Positions 56,885 through 64,000 of a DNA stretch of 64,000 nt are shown here, piece by piece. A program made the translations under genes and the position numbers. Origin of the DNA: Eucommia ulmoides. Its lineage: Eukaryota; Streptophyta; Magnoliopsida; Garryales; Eucommiaceae. The DNA lies in NCBI GenBank assembly GCA_016647705.1, contig CM028327.1, forward strand, positions 11,854,365 to 11,918,364, given 5' to 3'. Under the pieces are notes generated by a model. It was not told where the DNA came from. It was given only the letters and a program-made list of their open reading frames with translations, and made no database searches. Each line of letters opens with the position of its first letter. Within the stretch, counting starts at the first letter, position 1.

Positions 56885-58339
56885 CTACTCAAAAATCGCT
56901 TCTTTCCACTCAAGAACATTTAGAGCCTCCTGGACACCATTAGGAATGACCACGCTAGGCACTTGTGAAATAAAGGCACAATATGAAGATGAAATATTTT
57001 TGTAAGATGCAAAATTTGACAAAGGATGTTTAGTACAAGAATTAACACCTTTCCTAAGGGCAATGGGAAGATCAAACTGACTAGAAAAATTTGACTCAGA
57101 ATTACCAGGAGGAATCTTTGACGAGTCATTATGAATTTCATGATCCAACCTCTGATTAGATTCTTGGTAGTGCTGTGAGATAGTGCCTTTTTTTTTTTGT
57201 GCTAGATACTCTTTTGAATATACAAGACCTTTATATCGTTTCGCATACATCTTTGTTGTTTCAGTATTTTGATTATGAGATGGCATTACCAAAGGTCGTT
57301 CATTGGTAGGTTCAATATTTTCTACATTTAATTCATTTGTTTCCCTAGATTTTGTATTTTCCATATCATTCTCTTTCGATAATTGTTTGTGAGAAACATC
57401 ATCGTGAACAAACTCAAAAATTGAACCATCTAAAAAATCATCTTCACTAGTGCTCTCCCCCTGAAGATGGGATTGTCCTTCAAAAAGTGTGACCTCCATA
57501 GACACAAACATTTTTTTGGAAACAAGATCAAAACATTTATAACCTCTCTGATTTGTAGGATAGCCTACAAAATTACCTTTATGTGCCTTTGGATTAGGTT
57601 TAGAACGTCTAGGATCATGATTATGAACAAAGACTACACTTCCAAAAAATTTTAAGGGAATATCTGTTGTTAGCCAAGTGGTGGGAAAACATTCGGTGAA
57701 AAGCTTTATTGATGTTTTAAAGTTCAAAATTCCTGTAGGCAGCCTATTAATCAAATATGTGGCTGTTAAAATAGGTTCTCCCCAAAGATACTTAGGAACT
57801 TTAGTTTGAAAACTTATAGTTCTAGCAACTTCAAGGAGATGTCTGCTTTTTCTTTTAGCCACCCTGTTTTGATGAGGTGTATTATTACAAGAATTTTGGT
57901 GAACAATCCTTTTTTCGGCAAAAATATTCCCTAACATAGTGTTAAAAAATTCTTTTTCATTATCACTTCGAAATTTTTTAATCTGAGTCTGAAATTGTGT
58001 TTGAACCATATTATAAATTTTTTCAAACACAATCTCAACATCAAATTTTTCTTTGAAAATGAACACTCAAGTGACTCTAGTATGATCATCAATGAAAGTA
58101 ACAAACTAACGTTTTCCAGAAAAAGTTGGCACTCTAGAAGGACCCCAAATATCACTATGAATCATGGTAAATGATTTTGATTTTTTATATGGTTGAGATG
58201 GAAAACCAGCCCGATGATATTTTGCCAATTCACAAGATTCACACCGAAAAATGAAAGAATTTTTATTCATGAATAACTTGGGAAAGAAATGTTTTAAATA
58301 TTGAAAATTTGGATGTCCTAATCGATAATGCCATAACAT
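56885..58339 (-). pseudogene. Copia C integrase
   Basis: It starts 'WHYRLGHPNFQYLKHFFPKL' and 'CESCELAKYHR' (HHCC zinc-binding region), then 'MIHSDIWGPSRVP' (first catalytic Asp), 'FVTFIDDHTRVT' and 'FRSDNEKEFFN' (second Asp). The final Glu region is degraded in 'PHQNRVAKRKSRHLLEVAR' for PQQNGVAERKNRHLLEVAR, so the catalytic Glu is Lys. Two stops replace tryptophans (RWF and TWV). A 393-codon open frame (56885-58066) continues through 'PKYLWGEPILTATYLINRLP' to the RT start. Confidence 0.88.
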
Positions 58340-58496
58340 AATCTTACTGTCACTAGAAACAAAAATAGAATTGAAACAAGTCTGCTGATCTTGCTTTCCA
58401 AAGGTTGATCCATTATTAAAGAGATAGAGGCCACCATCTTGTTTAGCACCCCCAATTATTTCTTGAGGTTAAATCTTGAAATTCACAACCAGAAGA

Positions 58497-58853
58497 TCAA
58501 AAATTAACTTGATAATTATGATCAAGAGTTAATTTGCTGACAGACATGAAATTATATGACAAATGAGGAATGTGCAAAACATTTTTAAGAATTAGAGAAG
58601 GGGAAATGGTAACTATTCCTTTCCCGGCAACAGTAGCAAAAGAGCCATCAACAATTTTAACTTTTTGATTCCCTGCACAAGGTGTATATGAAGAAAAAAA
58701 TTGCGAAGTGTTGGTCATATGATTGGTAGCACCTGAATCTAATATCCATGAGCCATTAGATTTGGTACAAGCGATGGCAGCGGTGAAAGAGTTACCTGAT
58801 TGTGCTAGAGAACAAGATGGGTTAGAATTTCCTAAGGATTGGGATTGAAACAT
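58497..58853 (-). pseudogene. Copia C protease
   Basis: A 118-codon open frame has 'GSWILDSGATNHMTN', an intact aspartic-protease site, and 'VLHIPHLSYNFMSVSKLT', the usual end before the integrase zinc region. This domain has no internal stop. The gap to the integrase (58340-58496) contains stops in the pre-integrase segment. Confidence 0.88.
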
Positions 58854-59951
58854 TTTATATAGGTGCTCTATCTATTCCTTTGTAAACGGAAGTGACTTTA
58901 AGTAAGATTGCTGCCCTGGATCTGTGCTGCTAGCTTGAAATGCACCGACATTTACCCCTGATTTAGTGTTACTGCTTGGTTTTTTCTTCCAATTTGCCAG
59001 TTTCACATGCAGCTTCTAGCAACTTTCCCAAGTATGCCACGGCTTTCTACAATGGTCACACCAAGGCCTTTGCTTCCCTCCTTGCCTATATCCTTTTGAA
59101 TCTGTACCTCTGGCCACAAGAGCAGATCCCTCACCATTTATTTTTGGTTCATCGATGTTCTTCAACATCACTTGCCACTGTGCTTCTTTTCTACACACTT
59201 TAGGAAAGACCTCCCTTATTGTCGGCAAGGGTTTCTTTCCTAAAATACGTCATCGAACCTCATTGAGTTCTTTGTTCAAACCAGCCAAGAACACAAATAC
59301 CCGGTCTCTCTCAATCTTCTTTTTGTATCGAGCACTATTATTTGAATTTTCCCATTGTTCATCTTCAAATATATCCAATTTCTGCCAAACCGCCATCATA
59401 TCATTATAGTAGGCTATTACCTCACGATTGCCTTGTTGCATCTTCCACATTCGAGATTTTAATTCGAACAATTGTGAATGATTGTGCAAATCTAAATAGT
59501 TTTCCCGAATTGCTTTCCAGACATCGCCAACCGTTGGCAGGAACAAGAAGGGCTTTCCAACAATTGGTTCCATGGAATTGATTAGCCAGGCAGTTACCAT
59601 TGAGTTTTCCGAACGCCACTGCCTGTATCTCGGATCGTCGATGGCTGGCGGTTTCACTTTGCCATTCAAGTGCTCGAGTTTCCCTTTGCCGTCGATCACT
59701 AACCGCACGGACTGAGACTACTCAAGGTAATTTTTTCCATTCAATTTGTGAATGGTAATTTGAAGAGAATTTTCAGTATGGGAGGCAGCTGAAAGCTGCA
59801 GCTGCGAGAAGATAGCCGAAAGCGGCGGCTGTGAAGCTCTCCTCGACGACATCACCGAAAGCGGCGGCTGTGAACCCCCCAACGACATCGCACCGCTGCT
59901 GGCATCCGACGAGGCTGAGCCGGAGCCAACCATGGCGGCCTTGAAATTCAT
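58854..59951 (-). pseudogene. Copia C gag
   Basis: It starts at ATG 59949-59951 ('MNFKAAMVGSGSASSDASSG'). It reads 'ITIHKLNGKNYLE' stop 'SQSVRLVIDGKGKLEHLNG', 'NSMVTAWLINSMEPIVGKPF', 'ELKSRMWKMQQGNREVIAYY' and a zinc knuckle CDHCRKPWHTWESC (CX2CX4HX4C, 59016-59060 area). Apart from three stops the frame is continuous. Two replace tryptophan (YLEW and ESCWK) and one is CGA to TGA (EVRR). Gag forms the particle and binds RNA. Confidence 0.88.
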
Positions 59952-59960
59952 GATCAAACC

Positions 59961-59977
59961 CTAGGGCTCTGATGCCA
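59961..59977 (-). other. Primer binding site of copia C
   Basis: Minus-strand TGGCATCAGAGCCCTAG, one transition from the standard TGGTATCAGAGC. Confidence 0.9.
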
Positions 59978-59980
59978 TAT

Positions 59981-60188
59981 AGAAAGAAAGGATGGAATAA
60001 TTCTATTATTCATTGATGTAATTTGGGAGCAAACAACTTTAATTAGGAAAAGAATGACACACGGTTGCTAACCCTATAATCTCATACAATCAATGAATTT
60101 CCAAATTTATTCAAATCACTACTTTCCTAATTTATTCAAATCTCTAATCAATCAAACCCTAACCAAAATTAACCCTAATTTACCGACA
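59981..60188 (-). repeat. 5' LTR of copia C
   Basis: On the minus strand it runs TGTCGGTAAATTAGGG to CCTTTCTTTCT, about 93% identical to 55200-55410 by eye. Confidence 0.9.
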
Positions 60189-60860
60189 CATATCAATCCC
60201 TTGCTCCTATTGGGAGATTTTCCATCATGGATAGGATTGCACGCAATTAACTCTACTTATTATTCAGACCATTTTAATCTATCTATTGAGTTGATTGAAG
60301 TGGATTTTGAGATAAACAATGTGGAAGTCTTGTCCTTTGATGCTCAAGAGCCAAAAAGAAAGAAGGGCATTTTGGAAATTCGTAAAACACGTGGTCCACA
60401 TGCTTTTGGCATTTATTTTGACATTTCTATAAAAATTAATGGGTTTTGTTATATTTCATAGTAGTAACATGTACAACAAGAACGAGTTATAGTTTATGAA
60501 GTTGAAGGCGGTTAAGTTTTATGGATTCAAAGTATTCGCAGTTAGTTATACTGCCTCATAATATGGGAGGTGAAAAGTGGTTAAGCTTTCTTTTCTATCC
60601 ATTTTGCATGAATCTCGACATCGATCCTTGCACATTATTTTTATTAGAAAAGAGAGTTGTTGAAATTAAACGATTTTACTTTAAAATTCTGGGAGGTCTA
60701 CTGATTTGTGACTTTTGCCCAATTTTTCATGCAAGGAATGTTGATTCCATCTGCTTTATAAGCTTAATTGAACTTTTGTTGTGTATGACTTTCCTGTACT
60801 TTCTTTACTTTTTTCTTTTAGGCATGTGATCTTAAGCATTTCTCTGTATTTTTATTGCAG
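60189..60860 (+). other. End of intron 3
   Basis: No recognised gene. Two open stretches (about 60215-60462 with 'RKTRGPHAFGIYFDI', and 60521-60829) have no domain I know. The T-rich tract and TTTTATTGCAG before 60861 form the acceptor of exon 4. Confidence 0.5.
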
Positions 60861-60899
60861 ATTATTGATGTTCTGGAATTCATCCCCTCACATGTTGCG
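60861..60899 (+). CDS. 5'-3' exonuclease family protein, exon 4
   Basis: A 39-bp exon between TTTTATTGCAG and GCG|GTACTG encodes 'IIDVLEFIPSHVA' in phase 0. It follows the 'SALSL' end of exon 3 as in plant organellar 5'-3' exonucleases, where the next residues should be the VxFDHDG strand with further metal-binding acids. That next exon is not found before 61750 and presumably lies beyond the window. The exon is short but fits in frame, phase, splice sites and family sequence. Confidence 0.8.
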
Positions 60900-61750
60900 G
60901 TACTGATCTTTTGCCTTTATATACATTTACAACAAAATAGTTTTTCTCAATTAATGTCCCACACTCTTTGAGGCAGACGAACACATTTTATTTTTGGCTT
61001 TGAAACCTTATTTCTCTTGTTGGCCACTATTACCTCAAGATAGTGATATATATATATATATATAAGGTATCTCATTAAAACTGCCTTCATGGGGGTGATG
61101 CCCGTGTATTTCTAAGAAACAACTAAGGACCCAAGCCCTCCAAAACCACAACAAATGATACATTTTAGGGATTGAACACCACCTCCCCCAACAAACAATG
61201 ATCCTTTGAGCATGGGTATGGAAAATTGTAATCCTTCATTTGCATTATAAAATGACTAGGAGTCTAGTGGTGAAGTTTGGGAGATGAAACGTTGCGAGCG
61301 CTTCCTTATGTACTTTAAATGCTGATTGTTCCAAAAGAATGGCAATACGAGCTTGGGGACCTGTTTAAATATGATGGCAGACGCGAAGGCTATCTGTTAT
61401 GCTTGATTAAGTGTTTCTACAATATAGTAGCTTGAAACTTGCCACTAGAACACGATATGTTACGGTCTATTTGATTTCATGGTAGAGATCAAGAATAATC
61501 ATCCTCAGTGTCGGCGAGGTTTTTGGCTGGGGTGGTTAATAGGCTGGATTTTTCAGCTTTTGCTCTTTCTGGGGAAGGTTCACTTGGTGTAAAAACTCCT
61601 TTGAGCATGTCTAGGTTGGATAGGGTCTTTATATTGGTTGAGGTGGTTAGTGCGCTGGATCGTTTAGATCTTTCTCTCTGAGGGAGGTTCCCTTGGTGTA
61701 ACAATTCCGTTGAGCATGTTTAGGTTGGACAGGTTCTTGATATTGAGTAT
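60900..61750 (+). other. Intron 4 (start) of exonuclease gene
   Basis: Noncoding. (AT)n at 61049-61066. It ends in a degenerate tandem repeat just before copia D. Confidence 0.6.
61530..61745. repeat. Tandem duplication, about 105-110 bp
   Basis: Two copies run from GGTGGTTA through CACTTGGTGTAA or CCCTTGGTGTAA and TTGAGCATGT to TATATTG or GATATTG, about 80% alike. They lie next to the end of copia D. Confidence 0.8.
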
Positions 61751-61960
61751 TGACAGACTACGAGGTGCACTATCCTGATGTGGTGCACTTGAAATGAATT
61801 AATCAAATTGTATATTTCATTAATCACACAATATGAGACTACATATAGGAAAACTTAAGAACTAAAAAAGGTAAATAACTAATTACAATAAACTATTTTC
61901 CTAATCTGTATATTTGATTTTCCATATGTACAAATACTACCAATATTGAATATTCCAACA
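61751..61960 (-). repeat. 3' LTR of copia D (left border uncertain)
   Basis: On the minus strand it starts TGTTGGAATATTCAATATTG right after the purine tract. The other end should be CA on the minus strand (TG on plus); candidates are near 61744, 61751 and 61775. The sister LTR is outside the window. Confidence 0.6.
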
Positions 61961-61971
61961 CTCCCCCTCAA
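61961..61971 (-). other. Polypurine tract of copia D
   Basis: Minus-strand TTGAGGGGGAG, overlapping the stop codon of pol. Confidence 0.9.
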
Positions 61972-63959
61972 GCTGGTATGAAGATATCTTCCATTGTCAG
62001 CTTGCATATTAGATAGTCGAATCTCTTCTTTGGTAATCCTTTTGTTAGAATGTCTGCGATCTGTTCAGTAGTCGGTACATATGGCATACATATTTGTCCA
62101 CTATCGATTTTTTCCTTGATGAAATGCTTGTCCACTTTCACATGTCTTGTCCGATCGTGCAACACCGGATTGTGAGCAATCGCAATGGCTGATTTGTTAT
62201 CACAGTAGACCTTCATAGGTACTGAATTAGATATCTTCAACTCTCCGAGTAATCTGTTAATCCATAACACTTCACAGATGCCGTGAGCCAATGATCTGTA
62301 CTCCGCTTCTGCGCTGCTTCTAGCTACGACATTCTGTTTCTTGCTCCGCCATGTGACGAGGTTTCCACCAACAAAAGTACAGTAACCAGAGGTCGATCTC
62401 CTGTCCGTGATGCTCCCAGCCCAGTCTGCATCGGTGTAAACCTCTACAAGGTGGTGGTCACGTTTCTTGTACAAAATTCCCTTTCCAGGACTACCCTTTA
62501 AGTACCTTAGTATTCTATAGGCAGCATCGAAGTGTTCTTGTCCTGGTGAGTGCATGAATTGGCTGACCATGCTTACGGCAAAGGCTATATCAGGACGGGT
62601 ATGTGATAAGTAGATTAACCGCCCCACTAGTCTTTGATATTGTTCTTGGTTTATCACAGCTTCAGGTTTGGCCGGTTGTAGTTTCTCATTCGGTTCACTT
62701 GGAGTTTCTACAGCTTTGCACCCGAGTAACCCTGTTTCATTCAGTAGGTCGAGTACATACTTTCTTTGACTCACAAATATGCCTCCCTTTGATCTAGCAA
62801 ATTCCATTCCAAGAAAATATTTTAATGGACCTAAGTCTTTTATTTCAAAATTATCAGCAAGTTTTCCTTTAAGTCTTCTCAACTCGTCACTATCACTTCC
62901 TGTTAAGATAATATCATCTATATAGACAATTAAAATGGCAATCTTACCATCAATTGAGTGTCTATAAAACATAGTATGATCTGCTTGGCTTTGTTGATAA
63001 CCCTGACCTTTTACAGTGGTTCCAAAGCGTTCAAACCACGTTCTTGGAGACTGTTTTAGACCGTATAGTGACTTCTTTAACTTGCACACCTTTCCTTGTC
63101 CTATCTTTCTTTCAAAGCCCGGTGGTAAACTCATGAACACTTCTTCCTCCAAGTCTCCATTTAGAAAGGCATTTTTCACGTCTAATTGGTGTAGTGGCCA
63201 ATCAAGATTCACAGCTAAAGACAATAGAACCCGAATCGAGTTTATCTTAGCAACTGGAGCAAATGTTTCTTGGTAGTCTATTCCATATGTCTGCGTGAAC
63301 CCTTTAGCCACGAGCCTTGCTTTATACCGTTCTATGCTTCCATCTGCCTTATACTTAACTGTGAATACCCACTTGCACCCGACTATCTTTGTATCCTTTG
63401 GCGAATCAACTATTTCCCACGTACCACTCCTTTTAAGAGCATTCATCTCTTCCAGAATTGCTAGCTTCCAACCTGTATCACTTAGTGCTTCCTCAATGTT
63501 CCTTGGAATAAACAGATTAGTAACTTTAGAAGTAAAGACTCTATAAGGTTCGGAAAGTTTTGTGTAGGATACATATCTAGATATGGGATGATTGGTGCAG
63601 GTTCTAACTCCTTTCCTGATGGCTATAGGGATATTAAGATCTGGAGGAATACTGGAATGAGAAGATTCATCAGGAGGTGGTGAAGATATAGGATTACCTG
63701 GATCATTGCTTGGGGAGTCGGATTGACCTTGTGCTAGAACAGTAGGCTGATCTGTATTCTTTTTTGTACCTCTCCGAGTATAAACCTGCAACTCAGTACA
63801 TGATTGTGGTATTTCTTCATCTGTTTGTGAAGGAATTATGCTCGGCATTTGTGTACTAGTAGGAATCCCTTTTTGTTTTTCAATATTGTCATTACTTGTT
63901 TTTGACTGATTTGGAGGAAAAATTTCTAAGACTGTGGTAGGGAGAGGATCATCAGTGAC
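61968..63959 (-). CDS. Copia D pol: RT and RNase H (partial, open frame)
   Basis: The frame is open for 664 codons from after a TAG (63960-63962) to the stop at 61968. Order: an acidic, serine-rich linker, 'ALKRSGTWEIVDSPK', 'CKWVFTVKYKADGSIERYKA' then 'RLVAKGFTQ', 'LDVKNAFLNGDLEEEVF', 'KKSLYGLKQSPRTWFERF', 'VYIDDIILTGSD' (YIDD), 'KDLGPLKYFLGMEFA', 'SHTRPDIAFAVSMVSQFM', RNase H 'YTDADWAGSITDRRSTSGYC', 'SSAEAEYRSLAHGI', 'YCDNKSAIAIAHNP' and 'ADILTKGLPKKRF'. All catalytic acids of RT and RNase H are present. The TAG upstream breaks the polyprotein within the variable linker, so the copy is probably not autonomous as it stands. Confidence 0.92.
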   Translation of the reverse strand, partial: VTDDPLPTTVLEIFPPNQSKTSNDNIEKQKGIPTSTQMPSIIPSQTDEEIPQSCTELQVYTRRGTKKNTDQPTVLAQGQSDSPSNDPGNPISSPPPDESSHSSIPPDLNIPIAIRKGVRTCTNHPISRYVSYTKLSEPYRVFTSKVTNLFIPRNIEEALSDTGWKLAILEEMNALKRSGTWEIVDSPKDTKIVGCKWVFTVKYKADGSIERYKARLVAKGFTQTYGIDYQETFAPVAKINSIRVLLSLAVNLDWPLHQLDVKNAFLNGDLEEEVFMSLPPGFERKIGQGKVCKLKKSLYGLKQSPRTWFERFGTTVKGQGYQQSQADHTMFYRHSIDGKIAILIVYIDDIILTGSDSDELRRLKGKLADNFEIKDLGPLKYFLGMEFARSKGGIFVSQRKYVLDLLNETGLLGCKAVETPSEPNEKLQPAKPEAVINQEQYQRLVGRLIYLSHTRPDIAFAVSMVSQFMHSPGQEHFDAAYRILRYLKGSPGKGILYKKRDHHLVEVYTDADWAGSITDRRSTSGYCTFVGGNLVTWRSKKQNVVARSSAEAEYRSLAHGICEVLWINRLLGELKISNSVPMKVYCDNKSAIAIAHNPVLHDRTRHVKVDKHFIKEKIDSGQICMPYVPTTEQIADILTKGLPKKRFDYLICKLTMEDIFIPA

Positions 63960-63962
63960 CTA
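63960..63962 (-). other. In-frame TAG in copia D polyprotein
   Basis: Minus-strand TAG between '...VMEGNF' and 'VTDDPLPTT...'. Both sides share one frame, and the sequence continues open upstream to the window edge. Confidence 0.85.
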
Positions 63963-64000
63963 AAAATTCCCTTCCATTACATTCTCCCGCTGAAAGGGGA

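Larger units (their letters stand above)
55200..60188 (-). mobile_element. Copia C: complete but mutated Ty1/copia element
   Basis: LTRs at 55200-55410 and 59981-60188 enclose a full gag-protease-integrase-RT-RNase H order on the minus strand. The primer site (minus TGGCATCAGAGCCCTAG) adjoins the 5' LTR, and the purine tract (minus TTGAGGGGGAG) adjoins the 3' LTR. Flanks CTTAT and CATAT may be an imperfect 5-bp duplication. By eye the LTRs differ at about 15 sites plus one 3-bp indel over 208 bp (about 7%). Structure is complete, but at least seven in-frame stops make it inactive. It lies antisense to the host gene in intron 3. Confidence 0.92.
44752..60860 (+). other. Intron 3 of exonuclease gene, 16.1 kb, filled with transposons
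   Basis: Bounded by CTA|GTAAGTCA and TTTTATTGCAG|ATT. Both flanking exons are in phase 0 and encode adjacent parts of one domain ('IFSALSL' then 'IIDVLEFIPSHVA'). The intron contains copia B with two nested TIR elements, a 58-bp inverted repeat and copia C. The gene and copia B share orientation; copia C is antisense. It is many times longer than the other introns seen here. Confidence 0.8.
61751..64000 (-). mobile_element. Copia D: young-looking Ty1/copia element, 3' half
   Basis: 3' LTR (minus start TGTTGGAATATTC at 61960), purine tract at 61961-61971 and an open RT-RNase H region lie on the minus strand. The 5' half is outside the window. The far end of the 3' LTR is not fixed; it is set by eye near 61751. 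It is antisense to the host gene, inside its next intron. Confidence 0.85.

Noticed and set aside
60215-60829. Two ORFs as further exons of the exonuclease gene
   Set aside because: Their peptides do not fit the nuclease domain, and exon 3 joins exon 4 directly in sequence and phase.

Overview
The window is nuclear DNA of a flowering plant, most likely a eudicot. It is AT-rich, with GT-AG introns, TATAAATA-type LTR promoters, tRNA-iMet and tRNA-Asp primer sites for retroelements, an Au-type SINE remnant and a plant-type organellar exonuclease gene. Cucurbitaceae is a weak guess from the exon-1 peptide. No bacterial, viral-defence or CRISPR features are present. About two thirds of the window is transposable-element DNA of different ages, much of it nested.

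Left third (1-25 kb): tandem and AT-rich sequence, then an internally decayed PIF/Harbinger DNA transposon (3538-5796, TTA on both sides). Next comes an old Ty1/copia element, 'copia A'. It has been cut twice by coding-less LTR elements. A 7.96-kb Ty3/gypsy-like LARD on the minus strand (9387-17347) sits in the protease region. A 4.89-kb LARD with a tRNA-Asp primer site and a perfect GCTAT target duplication (19463-24348) sits in the reverse transcriptase region.

Middle (25-36 kb): overlapping copies of a dispersed repeat carrying TTGGTCGACCAA-like motifs, interrupted by a gypsy-like element with a truncated 3' LTR (27762-30458), then a mutated L1-type LINE with an RNase H domain (about 32714-36185).

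Right half (about 37-64 kb): one host gene on the plus strand, the N-terminal part of a 5'-3' exonuclease (PIN/FEN-like, Pol I-type) family protein with a probable organellar presequence. Four coding exons are visible (41274-41432, 43925-44153, 44672-44751, 60861-60899), joining in phase and ending mid-domain, so the gene runs past the right edge. Its introns are loaded with mobile DNA. The probable 5'UTR intron holds an Au-like SINE piece and a TRIM. The third coding intron is about 16.1 kb. It holds copia B (45511-51079, ATGCT duplication), itself hit twice by Harbinger-type TIR elements, one of which carries a tRNA-Pro(UGG) of plant-mitochondrial type. It also holds copia C (55200-60188, minus), whose recognised premature stops look like transitions, mostly at tryptophan codons. 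The next intron holds copia D (from about 61.75 kb to the edge, minus), with a nearly intact RT/RNase H region.

The insertions can be ordered from their boundaries. Target duplications and restored coding frames let several nested events be read directly from the sequence: TIR elements into copia B, copia B into the intron, and two LARDs into copia A.
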